A DNA stretch of 64,000 bases from Acidisoma sp. L85 (GTDB taxonomy: Bacteria; Pseudomonadota; Alphaproteobacteria; Acetobacterales; Acetobacteraceae). Under the pieces are notes generated by a model. That model was not told where the DNA came from. It worked only from the letters and a program-made list of their open reading frames with translations, and searched no databases. Shown here one piece after another: positions 18,509 to 26,325 of the stretch (position 1 is its first letter; each line of letters opens with the position of its first letter). A program made the translations under genes and the position numbers. The DNA is taken from positions 123,968 to 187,967 of the forward strand of contig NZ_LMUQ01000026.1 in NCBI RefSeq assembly GCF_009765865.1. The letters run 5' to 3'.

Positions 18509-19087
18509 CTACAGGTAAATCAGGACGATGAACCCGCCCACGATGCCGGCGGCGACCAGGCTGGTGACGAGCATCAGGCGCTTCTCGATGAAGTCCCGCG
18601 CGGCCGTGCCAAACAGGCGGAGCAATAGCGCGACCAGGAAGAAGCGAAGGCCACGTGTAACGAAGCTTGCCGCCATGAACTGCCAGAAGCTGAACTTGGC
18701 GGCGCCTGCCGCGATCGTGACGATCTTATACGGGATCGGCGTCAGGCCCTTGATGAGGATGAGCGCCACGCCGTAGCGCGCGAACTTCGCCTGGAAGGTC
18801 TCGAAGGCATGTTCCATGTGGTAAAAGTGGATCACCGGTTGAGCGAGCCGGTTGAACAGGAAGTCACCGATCGCATAGCCCAGCGCGCCCCCGCAGACGC
18901 TGGCGACGGTGCAGATGAGCGCATAGCGCCAGACGCGATCGCGCCGCGCGAGACACATCGCGGCCAGCAATGGATCCGGCGGGATCGGGAAAAAACTCGC
19001 TTCCGCGAAGGCGACCGCGGCGAGTGCCCAGGCGGCGAGGGGATGCCCCGCCAAGGCGAGGATGCGGTCGTATAGGCGTCTCAGCAT
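18509..19087 (-). CDS. VTT-domain (YqaA/DedA-like) membrane protein
   Basis: A 192-residue integral membrane protein with four to five helices. The family features are AFAEASFFPIPPDPLL near residue 27, GGALGYAIGDFL around residue 70, and KGLTPIPYKIVTIAAG near residue 120, as in YqaA and the broader SNARE-associated/VTT family, some members of which flip lipids. The ATG at 19087 (MLRRLYD) was preferred to one at 19162, which adds a basic stretch without a good binding site. The gene is monocistronic, divergent from the next gene. Confidence 0.85.
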   Translation of the reverse strand: MLRRLYDRILALAGHPLAAWALAAVAFAEASFFPIPPDPLLAAMCLARRDRVWRYALICTVASVCGGALGYAIGDFLFNRLAQPVIHFYHMEHAFETFQAKFARYGVALILIKGLTPIPYKIVTIAAGAAKFSFWQFMAASFVTRGLRFFLVALLLRLFGTAARDFIEKRLMLVTSLVAAGIVGGFIVLIYL

Positions 19088-19244
19088 GCGTGCATTCCTG
19101 GTTCGGGCGCGCGACGCCCTGACACCGCGGGAGGACTTGCCACGCTGCGCCCGGCCGTTCAACAGATTGGAGCGACTTCCGCCCCGGGGCGGGATCGCTC
19201 ATACTCGGCCGCCCCGCCGACAGCTTTCCCGTCATGAGGTTACC

Positions 19245-19727
19245 ATGTCTTGTGCCCACTCGCGCTCCCTGGCCGCCTACGCATTTCTGGCGGGCATGCT
19301 GGGCGCTTCCTTGCTCCCTTCGTATGCCCAGGCCGCCGAACAGCCGCCGCATGCCTGGCTCTACGGCAATTGGGCTGGCGGCCTCTATCCCGCGCCGCCG
19401 GACATGACGGCCGCGGAATGCAATGCCCACCCGACCTTCATCGTGACCCAGGATGCGGTTCTGCATGCGACGCTGACGGAGCCCGGCTATGTGCAGAATC
19501 TGATCGCAAGCGTGCGCGGCACGCCGCAGGGCACCGTCTTCACCCTCGCGCCGTCAGCAGACGCGGCCGCTGCCTCGGCCAACGCGCTGCCCGGCGCGAC
19601 CGCGGAGAGTGACTATGGATGCGCGGACAGCAATATCCTACGCGTCGTGAAGAGCGGCGCGACCTCGATCGCTTTCCCCGGCTGCGCCGCCTTCCCGAGC
19701 CCGCTTGTCCGCTGCCCCGCAAAGTAA
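19245..19727 (+). CDS. Hypothetical secreted protein
   Basis: A 160-residue protein with a clear export signal: hydrophobic core LAAYAFLAGMLGASLLP followed by a likely cleavage site at AQA-AE near residue 30. The mature part (~130 residues) begins PPHAWLYGNWAGGLYPAP and contains four Cys, which could form two disulfides in the periplasm. GAGGT precedes the ATG by five bases. I do not recognise the family; short proteins opening with a W-x-Y-GxWxGG pattern are common as small periplasmic conserved proteins of acetic-acid bacteria relatives. Confidence 0.7.
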   Translation: MSCAHSRSLAAYAFLAGMLGASLLPSYAQAAEQPPHAWLYGNWAGGLYPAPPDMTAAECNAHPTFIVTQDAVLHATLTEPGYVQNLIASVRGTPQGTVFTLAPSADAAAASANALPGATAESDYGCADSNILRVVKSGATSIAFPGCAAFPSPLVRCPAK

Positions 19728-19755
19728 CACCTGGCCCCGCCAAACGGGTTCTCGC

Positions 19756-20706
19756 ATGACACCCGGCGCCCCTCGGGTCGTCGTCATCACCGGTGGCTCC
19801 TCCGGCATCGGACGCTGCGCGGCGACGCTCTTCGCACGGCGCGGCTGGCGGGTCGGGCTGATCGCCCGTGGCGCGCTGGGCCTCGCCGCCGCGGCGGCTG
19901 AGGTCACCGCCGCCGGTGGCGTGGCGGCCACCGCCGTCGCGGATGTCACCGACAGCGCCGCCCTCGGCAACGCCGCGGACGATCTTGCGGCGACCCTCGG
20001 GCCGATCGACGCCTGGGTGAATTGCGCCGGCAACGGCGTCTATGGCCGCTTCCTCGACGTGCCGGAAGATCAGTTTCGCCAGGTGACCGAGGTGACCTAT
20101 CTCGGCGCGGTCAATGGCACGCGGATCGCGTTGCTCGCCATGCAGCCGCGCAATCGCGGCACCATCGTCAATGTCTGTTCGGGCGTCGCCTTTCACGGCC
20201 TGCCGCTGATGACGTCCTATTCCGGCGCCAAGGCCGCGCTGCGCGGCTTCGCCCAGGCGCTGCGGGTCGAGCTCGCGATCGAGCACAGCCGCATCCGGCT
20301 CAGCGCGGTCTTCCCGCCGGCGATCAACACGCCGTTCTTCAGCCATGCTGCGAGCCATATGGGCTGGCCGGCGAGACCGGTGCCACCGGTCTATCAGCCG
20401 GAAGTCGCGGCCGAGGGGGTCTATCTCGCCGCCACCACTGGCCGCGCCGAGGTCATCGTGAGCGGCACCATGTCGCTGTTTTCGCTACTGACCCGTGCGG
20501 CGCCGGTCTGGACCGGGTTCATCGTGCGGCGCCTCGGGATCGAGGGAAATCTCACGCGCGATCCGGCGGCTCTGCGGTTGCAGGAGTGCACATTGTTCGC
20601 GCCCTCGGTGATCCCAGGCGGCATGCACGGCCCCTTCGGCCACCGGGCGCGCCGCTGGAGCATGCAGATGGCGCTGCAGAAGCTGCGCGCCCGGATCGTG
20701 TCCTAG
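19756..20706 (+). CDS. SDR family oxidoreductase
   Basis: A 316-residue short-chain dehydrogenase. The cofactor site is TGGSSGIGR near residue 13, NCAGNG follows, and the catalytic triad is Ser in VNVCSGVAFHG with YSGAK (Tyr-x-x-x-Lys). The C-terminal extension of about 80 residues beyond the usual core (VSGTMSLFSLLTRAAPVW onward) is seen in a subgroup of membrane-associated SDRs. Substrate unknown. An alternative TTG start at 19705 would overlap the previous gene. The end overlaps that of the next, convergent SDR gene by four bases. Confidence 0.88.
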   Translation: MTPGAPRVVVITGGSSGIGRCAATLFARRGWRVGLIARGALGLAAAAAEVTAAGGVAATAVADVTDSAALGNAADDLAATLGPIDAWVNCAGNGVYGRFLDVPEDQFRQVTEVTYLGAVNGTRIALLAMQPRNRGTIVNVCSGVAFHGLPLMTSYSGAKAALRGFAQALRVELAIEHSRIRLSAVFPPAINTPFFSHAASHMGWPARPVPPVYQPEVAAEGVYLAATTGRAEVIVSGTMSLFSLLTRAAPVWTGFIVRRLGIEGNLTRDPAALRLQECTLFAPSVIPGGMHGPFGHRARRWSMQMALQKLRARIVS

Positions 20707-21530
20707 GTTCCTATCAACCTCTCCGTTGCCGCAACCACCCTTGCCATCAGCGCCGCATCGCGCGTGACCGGGTTCGCCGCCGCGGCCTTGCTGCGCTTGA
20801 GGTAAAGCCCGGTCTTGCCCTCCAATTCGGGAGCGATGCAGGCGAAGAGAGGCGTCTCGGCACCTTTCTCCTCGGTAAGCGCGAAATTGCCGAGCAAGCG
20901 CCAAGCGAGGCCAGTCACGCCACGCTCCCGCACCAGCCCCGTCGCGACCAGACCGGGATGCACGACATTGACGGAGATACCGCTGCCTTTCAGGCGCTGC
21001 GCGGTATCCAGACTCACCATCAGCAACGCGATCTTGGATTGGCGATAGGCGCGGACCCGGTTCCATCCCCGCGTCAATTCGAGGTTGTCCGGATCGATCA
21101 CACCGCGATCTGCCGTCGAGGAGCCGACATTGACGACGCGCGCCGCGCCTGATGTCCGCAGCACCGGCAGCAACGCCTCAGTCAGCACGAAGGGCGAGAG
21201 GTGGTTCGTCGCGAGGACCCGTTCATGCCCCTCGGCCGTGACTTGCCGCGTCCCGAGAAAGGCGCCCGCGTTGTTGACCAGGCAATCGAGGGGCCGGCCC
21301 TCCGCCAGCACCTCCTCGGCAAAGGCGCGCGTGGCGGCGAGGGAGGATAGGTCGATGAGGCGAAGCCGGGTCTCGCTGCCGGGGGCGCGGGCGGTAACCC
21401 ATTTCTGCGCCGCCTCGCCTCGCGCGGAGTCACGCCCAACCAGCGTTACCCGGTAGCCGGCCTGGGCGAGGCCGCCCGCGATCCAGCGGCCGATGCCGCT
21501 GGTCGCACCGGTCACGATGGCGGTTTTCAT
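20703..21530 (-). CDS. SDR family NAD(P)-dependent oxidoreductase (retinol-dehydrogenase-like)
   Basis: A 275-residue short-chain dehydrogenase. TGATSGIGR (residues 8-16) binds the nucleotide, NNAGAFLG follows, and the catalytic residues are in VNVGSSTADRG and YRQSKIALL (Tyr-x-x-x-Lys). The phrase LACIAPELEGKTGLYLKRSK near the end resembles the retinol dehydrogenase / WW-domain oxidoreductase-like group. Substrate unknown. It is transcribed toward the preceding SDR gene. Confidence 0.88.
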   Translation of the reverse strand: MKTAIVTGATSGIGRWIAGGLAQAGYRVTLVGRDSARGEAAQKWVTARAPGSETRLRLIDLSSLAATRAFAEEVLAEGRPLDCLVNNAGAFLGTRQVTAEGHERVLATNHLSPFVLTEALLPVLRTSGAARVVNVGSSTADRGVIDPDNLELTRGWNRVRAYRQSKIALLMVSLDTAQRLKGSGISVNVVHPGLVATGLVRERGVTGLAWRLLGNFALTEEKGAETPLFACIAPELEGKTGLYLKRSKAAAANPVTRDAALMARVVAATERLIGT

Positions 21531-21634
21531 CGGTTTCGCCGCTCGGCGGGGTCGGGCATCGGATGCTCCTCGGCCGTCATCCGGCCGTCCCGTGAGTTTA
21601 GAGCGGCGACCTCATCAACCGCCAGGGTCCGCGC

Positions 21635-22411
21635 TCACGCCGCGCGGAAGAGGGGCGAACCCCAGGGATTCTGTGTCGCGCCACCATCGACGACGATCTC
21701 GCTGCCCTGGATGTAGAGGGACTCATCCGAGGCCAGGAACAGCGCCGCCTGCGCCAGCTCCGTCGCTTCGCCCATGCGGGCAAGCGGGATACCGGCCGAC
21801 ATGCGCGCATCGAGCGCGGCCATCGCGGCCTCGCTGCCGGCACGACTGTCCCAGATCGGGGTCCGCGTCGCGCCTGGCGTCACCTGGTTCACACGGATGC
21901 GGCGGGGCGACAGTTCGGAGGCGAGGTTCCGCGTCATCGCCCGCACCCCGGCTTTCGAGGCGGCATAGGCCGAGGAGCCTGGAATGCCGAGCACCGCATG
22001 CACCGAGCCGTTGAGGATGATCGAACCGCCATCCCGGAAATGCGGCAGCGCGGCCTGGATGGTGAAGAAGACGCCGGTGAGGTTGATCCGGATGATCTCC
22101 TCAAAGGCTGCGAGAGTCGTCTGGCCGAGCGGCGTGGCGCCGGGAATGCCGGCATTGGCAAAGAGGATGTCGAGCCCGCCGAGGCGCTCCGCGGCTTGAT
22201 TGATGGCGCTCTCCGTCGCCGCGACATCCCCGACATCGGCGCGCACGGCAAAGGCGTTGGACCCGAGTTCGGCGGCCACCTCATCGAGCGTCTTCTGGTT
22301 GCGGCCGGTAATGGCGACCCGCGCACCCTCGGCGATGAAGAGCCGGGCGGTCGCGAGCCCGATGCCGCTATTGCCGCCGGTAATCAGGGCCGTCTTGTTC
22401 GTGAGCCGCAT
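21635..22411 (-). CDS. SDR family oxidoreductase, TetR-controlled
   Basis: A 258-residue classical short-chain dehydrogenase: TGGNSGIGLA cofactor loop near residue 12, NAGIPGA, catalytic Ser in LNGSVHAVLG and YAASKAGVR, and the closing GSEIVVDGGATQNPWG. An excellent AGGAGG site lies six to seven bases before the ATG at 22411. It diverges from a TetR-family gene across 84 bases that contain a perfect inverted repeat, so the regulator probably represses it until a small ligand, perhaps related to the enzyme substrate, is present. Confidence 0.9.
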   Translation of the reverse strand: MRLTNKTALITGGNSGIGLATARLFIAEGARVAITGRNQKTLDEVAAELGSNAFAVRADVGDVAATESAINQAAERLGGLDILFANAGIPGATPLGQTTLAAFEEIIRINLTGVFFTIQAALPHFRDGGSIILNGSVHAVLGIPGSSAYAASKAGVRAMTRNLASELSPRRIRVNQVTPGATRTPIWDSRAGSEAAMAALDARMSAGIPLARMGEATELAQAALFLASDESLYIQGSEIVVDGGATQNPWGSPLFRAA

Positions 22412-22434
22412 GGGATCCTCCTTTGGATTGCGTG

Positions 22435-22464
22435 CAACCTGGATTATGACCATAATCCAGGTTG
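22435..22464. promoter_or_regulatory. Palindromic operator between SDR and TetR genes
   Basis: CAACCTGGATTATG (22435-22448) and its exact reverse complement CATAATCCAGGTTG (22451-22464) flank a two-base AC centre: 14-base arms with no mismatch. It lies 24 bases upstream of the SDR start and 32 bases before the TetR start, the expected place for a dimeric TetR protein to block both promoters. Confidence 0.85.
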
Positions 22465-22495
22465 GTCAATCAGCGGCGCTATCGAGGTTTTGCAT

Positions 22496-23065
22496 ATGGG
22501 TCATTCAAGGGCACAGAAGGCCGCGACGCATGATCGCCTGGTCTCGATCGCGGCGCGCCGTTTTCGCGAGCAGGGGCTGGAGGGATTAAGCGTCGCCGAC
22601 CTCATGAATGAGGCCGAACTGACGGTCGGCGGCTTCTACAAACACTTCGACAGCCGCGAGGCGCTGGTGCGGGAAGCAATGGGCGTCGCGATGGCGGAGA
22701 GCGAGGCGCGCGTCGAGGCACGGGAGAGCCTGGCCGAGGGGATCGACGCCTACCTGAGCCCGGGGCATCGGGACAATCCGGGCGATGGCTGCCCGATTGC
22801 CGCATTGTCCTGCGATGTTGGCCGCGCCGTTGCCGAAACGCGCACGCTGTTCACCGAACGGATCGAGCGACGTCTGCGGTCACTCGAGATAGGCGTCACG
22901 GCGCCGGAGGGCATGGCGAAGCGCGATGGCGCGATTGTCACCCTGAGCACATTGGTCGGTGCCCTCACCCTGGCGCGCGCGGTTTCCGATGATGGGCTGT
23001 CAGAGGAGATCCTCGAAACCGCGAGGGTATTCCTGCGCGAAACCTTCGCCGCGGATCAGGGCTAA
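22496..23065 (+). CDS. TetR/AcrR family transcriptional regulator
   Basis: A 189-residue repressor. The N-terminal helix-turn-helix reads RRFREQGLEGLSVADLM with recognition helix TVGGFYKHFDSREAL (residues about 20-57), the usual TetR pattern. The remaining helices form the ligand-binding domain, including a PIAALSCDVGRA segment seen in regulators next to short-chain dehydrogenases. The ATG at 22496 was used; a TTG two codons earlier is possible. It probably controls itself and the divergent SDR gene through the operator at 22435-22464. Confidence 0.92.
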   Translation: MGHSRAQKAATHDRLVSIAARRFREQGLEGLSVADLMNEAELTVGGFYKHFDSREALVREAMGVAMAESEARVEARESLAEGIDAYLSPGHRDNPGDGCPIAALSCDVGRAVAETRTLFTERIERRLRSLEIGVTAPEGMAKRDGAIVTLSTLVGALTLARAVSDDGLSEEILETARVFLRETFAADQG

Positions 23066-23105
23066 GGCGTCACGATCAGGTGTTGAACCGCGACCCAATG
23101 CTCCG

Positions 23106-23210
23106 TCATGGCACCGAAGGCGGGGCGGCCCCCACGCGCCATCCACGCCTTGCCTTTGTCACGCGAGCGAGGGCGTGGATGTTCGGCCTTCGCCGAGCAT
23201 GACATGGTGG
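23106..23210. repeat. Dispersed palindromic intergenic repeat, copy 2
   Basis: ATCCACGCCTTGCCTT and GGGCGTGGATG form the central stem, followed by TTCGGCCTTCGCCGAG and CATGACA. A left-hand GGC/GCC-rich stem (GGCGGGGC) differs from copy 1. It lies between the TetR stop and the end of map, in the same orientation as copy 3 on the other side of map. Confidence 0.8.
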
Positions 23211-23266
23211 CTTAAGCGTGCGTGGTGGAACGAGGACGGCTCAAACCAAAGACAGCTTGCCCAAGA

Positions 23267-24067
23267 TCAAACGTAAGGCGGTTTGGTCATCCCGGCCGGG
23301 GAGAGCGTGAAGATCTCGCAGCCGGTCTCCGTCACGCCGATCATATGTTCGAACTGCGCCGAGAGGCTGCGGTCGCGGGTCACGGCAGTCCAGCCGTCGT
23401 CGAGGATCTTCACCTCGTGTCGGCCGGCATTGACCATGGGCTCGATGGTGAAGACCATGCCCGACCGAAGCGTCAGCCCTTCATGGGGGCGGCCATAATG
23501 CAGCACGTTTGGCGGCTCGTGGAAGCGGCGGCCGATGCCGTGGCCGCAGAAATCACGCACCACGCTAAGGCGCTGCGGCTCGACATAGCTCTGAATCGCG
23601 TGGCCGATGTCGCCCAGCGTGGCGCCCGGCTTTACGGCGCGAACACCCCGCATCATCGCCTCATAGGTCACGTCGATGAGCCGCTTCGCCCGCGTGCTCG
23701 CCGAGCCCGCGATGTACATGCGGCTGGTGTCGCCGTAATAGCCGTCGAGGATCGCGGTGATGTCGATATTGAGGATATCGCCATCCTCCAGCCGCCGCTC
23801 GCCCGGTATGCCGTGGCAGACGACATGGTTGATCGAGGTGCAGATCGATTTCGGATAGCCGCGATAGTTCAGCGTCGCAGGGACGGCTTCGCGCTCCACC
23901 ATGAAGTCGTGGCAGAGCGTGTTCAGGGCTTCAGTCGTAACGCCGGGAACGACATGTTCGGCGATCATGTCCAGCGCCTCGGCGGCCAGCCGCCCGGCCA
24001 GCCGCATGCCGGCGAAAGCCTCGGGGCTGTAGAGAGTGATGCGCCGTGAGTCCGTCTCGCCGTCCAT
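23267..24067 (-). CDS. map: Type I methionine aminopeptidase
   Basis: A 266-residue metalloprotease removing the initiator Met from nascent proteins. All metal ligands are visible: the Asp pair in NIDITAILDGYYGDTS, His in GHGIGRRFHEPP, Glu in FTIEPMV and Glu in GVTETG; the substrate-site His is in INHVVCHGIPG. The ATG at 24067 gives the standard N-terminus with GGAG upstream; longer in-frame readings run through repeat DNA and are not credible. The gene is flanked by two copies of the dispersed repeat. Confidence 0.96.
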   Translation of the reverse strand: MDGETDSRRITLYSPEAFAGMRLAGRLAAEALDMIAEHVVPGVTTEALNTLCHDFMVEREAVPATLNYRGYPKSICTSINHVVCHGIPGERRLEDGDILNIDITAILDGYYGDTSRMYIAGSASTRAKRLIDVTYEAMMRGVRAVKPGATLGDIGHAIQSYVEPQRLSVVRDFCGHGIGRRFHEPPNVLHYGRPHEGLTLRSGMVFTIEPMVNAGRHEVKILDDGWTAVTRDRSLSAQFEHMIGVTETGCEIFTLSPAGMTKPPYV

Positions 24068-24227
24068 AGTCCGATTCTCCGTCTCCGCTCCGTCAGGCGG
24101 TCTCCCAAAATGCGCGGCGGCTGGCCGACACACAAGTGCGTTGACGCGGGGCGGCGTCGCGTCCCGTGTTTGCGGGGCGGGGTCTTGAAATTGGCGGTGC
24201 CGCTGAACCGCGATCCCAAAATATCCG

Positions 24228-24330
24228 CCGTGGCACGCGAAGGCGTGCGGGCCACCTCGTGCCATCCGCGCCTTGCCTTCGAGGAACGAGGAAGGCGTGG
24301 ATGCCCGGCCTTCGCCGAGCATGACGTGAT
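24228..24330. repeat. Dispersed palindromic intergenic repeat, copy 3
   Basis: GTGGCACGCGAAGGCGTGC and GGGCCACCTCGTGCC form the left stems, then ATCCGCGCCTTGCCTT pairs with GGAAGGCGTGGAT, then CCGGCCTTCGCCGAGCATGACG. It occupies most of the 374-base gap between map and the transglycosylase gene; the rest of the gap shows no coding sequence. Confidence 0.8.
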
Positions 24331-24441
24331 GGAGTGGGCACCTGCACCCAGAGATATCCTTAGCTCCCATCTTTCAACAATCGCGAAGTGCGACTCGGCA
24401 TGCCGGTTGCTCCGTGGCCCCGGCTCTGGCAGACAGCCCCC

Positions 24442-25416
24442 ATGCACCGCCGCCGGATTCTTACCCTGCTCTCAGCCGCAGGCGCGGCCTCCCTGGTAGG
24501 CATTTCGCGCGCCGACGCGGCTGGAGCGTTTCAGGATTATCTCGTCTCAGTCGATCGCCAGGCGATGGCCGCCGGGATCAGCTACGCGACCCGGCGCGCG
24601 ACACTTTACGGGCTGCAACCTAACGAGAAGTGCATAGAGCTCATCAACAGGCAGCCGGAATTCACCCAGACCTGGGCGCAATATGCGGCGGCGCGGCTTT
24701 CCGCGACGCGCGTGGCCAACGGGCGGCAGAATTACGCGGCGGCGAGCGGCTTGCTTGCCGCGATTCGCGGCCGTTTCAATGTCGATCCGGGCGTCATCAT
24801 GGGCATCTGGGGACTCGAGACGAATTACGGCCAGAACACCGGCGGTTTCTCGGTGGTGCAGGCGCTGGCGACACTCGGCTGGGCCAGCCATCGTGGCGCC
24901 TATTTCCGCTCCGAGCTGATCGCGGCCCTGCATATCCTCGACCGCGGCGCCATCTCGCCGCAGGGCATGACCGGCAGCTACGCGGGTGCGATGGGCCAGC
25001 CGCAATTCATGCCGAGCGTCTATCTGAAGCTCGCGGTGGACTACGAAGGGCAGGGGCGTCCGAATATCTGGACGAGCACGCCCGACAGCCTCGCCTCGAT
25101 CGCCAATTATCTGAGGAAATCGGGCTGGCATGCCGGCGAGCCCTGGGGCGAGCAGGTGGTGCTCGGTCCGAATATCCAGCCGGCCGGCATCGATCCCGAT
25201 CAGGCGCAGCCGCTCGGCTCGTGGCTCAGCATGGGGGTCCGCCGCTTGCCACGTGCGCCGGCGGCTTATGCGTCGCTCCCCGCGCGCCTCATTCTGCCGG
25301 ATGGCGTCGGCGGCGACAGCTACCTGGTCTATCCCAACTTCAAGGTCATCCGCCGGTATAACCCCTCCGATTTCTACGCCCTATCGGTCGGCCTGCTGGG
25401 CGACATCGTTACGTGA
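24442..25416 (+). CDS. Lytic murein transglycosylase (MltB family)
   Basis: A 324-residue exported enzyme cleaving the glycan strands of peptidoglycan. The signal sequence MHRRRILTLLSAAGAASLVG has three consecutive Arg and ends near residue 26 (ADA). The catalytic Glu is Glu126 in GIWGLETNYGQ, and the family signatures GAMGQPQFMPS and SIANYLRKSGW follow. It lacks the C-terminal peptidoglycan-binding repeat found in some relatives. It ends in a TGATG junction with the RlpA-like gene, so the two murein proteins are co-translated. Confidence 0.93.
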   Translation: MHRRRILTLLSAAGAASLVGISRADAAGAFQDYLVSVDRQAMAAGISYATRRATLYGLQPNEKCIELINRQPEFTQTWAQYAAARLSATRVANGRQNYAAASGLLAAIRGRFNVDPGVIMGIWGLETNYGQNTGGFSVVQALATLGWASHRGAYFRSELIAALHILDRGAISPQGMTGSYAGAMGQPQFMPSVYLKLAVDYEGQGRPNIWTSTPDSLASIANYLRKSGWHAGEPWGEQVVLGPNIQPAGIDPDQAQPLGSWLSMGVRRLPRAPAAYASLPARLILPDGVGGDSYLVYPNFKVIRRYNPSDFYALSVGLLGDIVT

Positions 25417-26297
25417 TGAAAGCGGGCGCCGCGCTGGCGCTGCTGCTCGGGATGATCGGCTGCGCGCATCAGCCGTCGGTCGAGGCACCAGGTCCAAGCT
25501 ACGTCATCGGCCAGGGCTACGAGGCACGCGGCGTGTGGCACTATCCGCGCGAGGATTTCGGCTATGACCGCACCGGCCTCGCCTCGGTCTATGGCGACGA
25601 TGCGCCGGATCTAACGACCGATGGCGAGGCTTACGACCCCAATGCCATGGCCGGCGCCAGCCAGATCCTGCAGCTTCCCGTCATCGTGCAAGTGACCAAC
25701 CTTCAGACCGGGCGGCAGCTTCTTCTGCGGCTCAATGACCGTGGTCCAGAGGATCCTGGCCGCATCATCGCGGTGACGCCGAAGGCCGCTCGCCTGCTCG
25801 GGATTCCGGAAGACGGCGCGGCGGAAGTCCGGGTGACGGTCCAGCAGGGACCAAGCGAGGCGCTCGCCGACCATCTTGGCGCCGGGATCAAGATCGCGGC
25901 AGCGCCCGTGGAGAGCTTCCAGGCGGCCAGCCTTGCGCCTCCGCCGGGGGTTGCCTCCGGTGGCGGCCTGTCCATCGGCGAAACCGACCAATCGAGCGGC
26001 GGTCTCCTCGCGCCGCCGCCTCCGCCGCTGAGCCTGCCGGTCACGTTGACACAAGTTCCGCCCGAGCCTGGCGGGATCTATGTCCAGAACGGTTCCTTCG
26101 GCCGCCGCTACGATGCCTCGCGCATGGCCGCGCGACTGGCGGGGCTGGGGAATGCCCAAGTGATCGTCTTCACCGGCGAGGGACGGACCCTGTACGCAGT
26201 CCAGTCAGGCCCCTATCCCGCCGTCGCGCAGGCGGACCAGGCACTCGCCGCCACGCTGCAGGCCGGCGGCGTCGACGCGACCATCACCGTGCGCTAA
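25416..26297 (+). CDS. rlpA: RlpA-like septal protein with DPBB and SPOR domains
   Basis: A 293-residue lipoprotein-like protein: hydrophobic N-terminus with MIGC as candidate lipid-attachment site (Cys16). Residues about 56-120 form the double-psi barrel of RlpA (ASVYG ... VQVTNLQTGRQLLLRLNDRGPEDPGRII). A Pro-rich linker leads to a SPOR domain at residues ~215-290 (GGIYVQNGSFGRRYDA ... YAVQSGPY) that binds denuded glycan at the septum. In active RlpA transglycosylases the stretch after YDMNA reads AAHKTLP; here it reads AGASQILQLP, so the conserved His is Ser82. The protein may be inactive or altered. A GTG one codon upstream is an alternative start. Confidence 0.85.
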   Translation: MKAGAALALLLGMIGCAHQPSVEAPGPSYVIGQGYEARGVWHYPREDFGYDRTGLASVYGDDAPDLTTDGEAYDPNAMAGASQILQLPVIVQVTNLQTGRQLLLRLNDRGPEDPGRIIAVTPKAARLLGIPEDGAAEVRVTVQQGPSEALADHLGAGIKIAAAPVESFQAASLAPPPGVASGGGLSIGETDQSSGGLLAPPPPPLSLPVTLTQVPPEPGGIYVQNGSFGRRYDASRMAARLAGLGNAQVIVFTGEGRTLYAVQSGPYPAVAQADQALAATLQAGGVDATITVR

Positions 26298-26325
26298 GCC
26301 GCGCCGCCACGAACGGGATCGTCCC

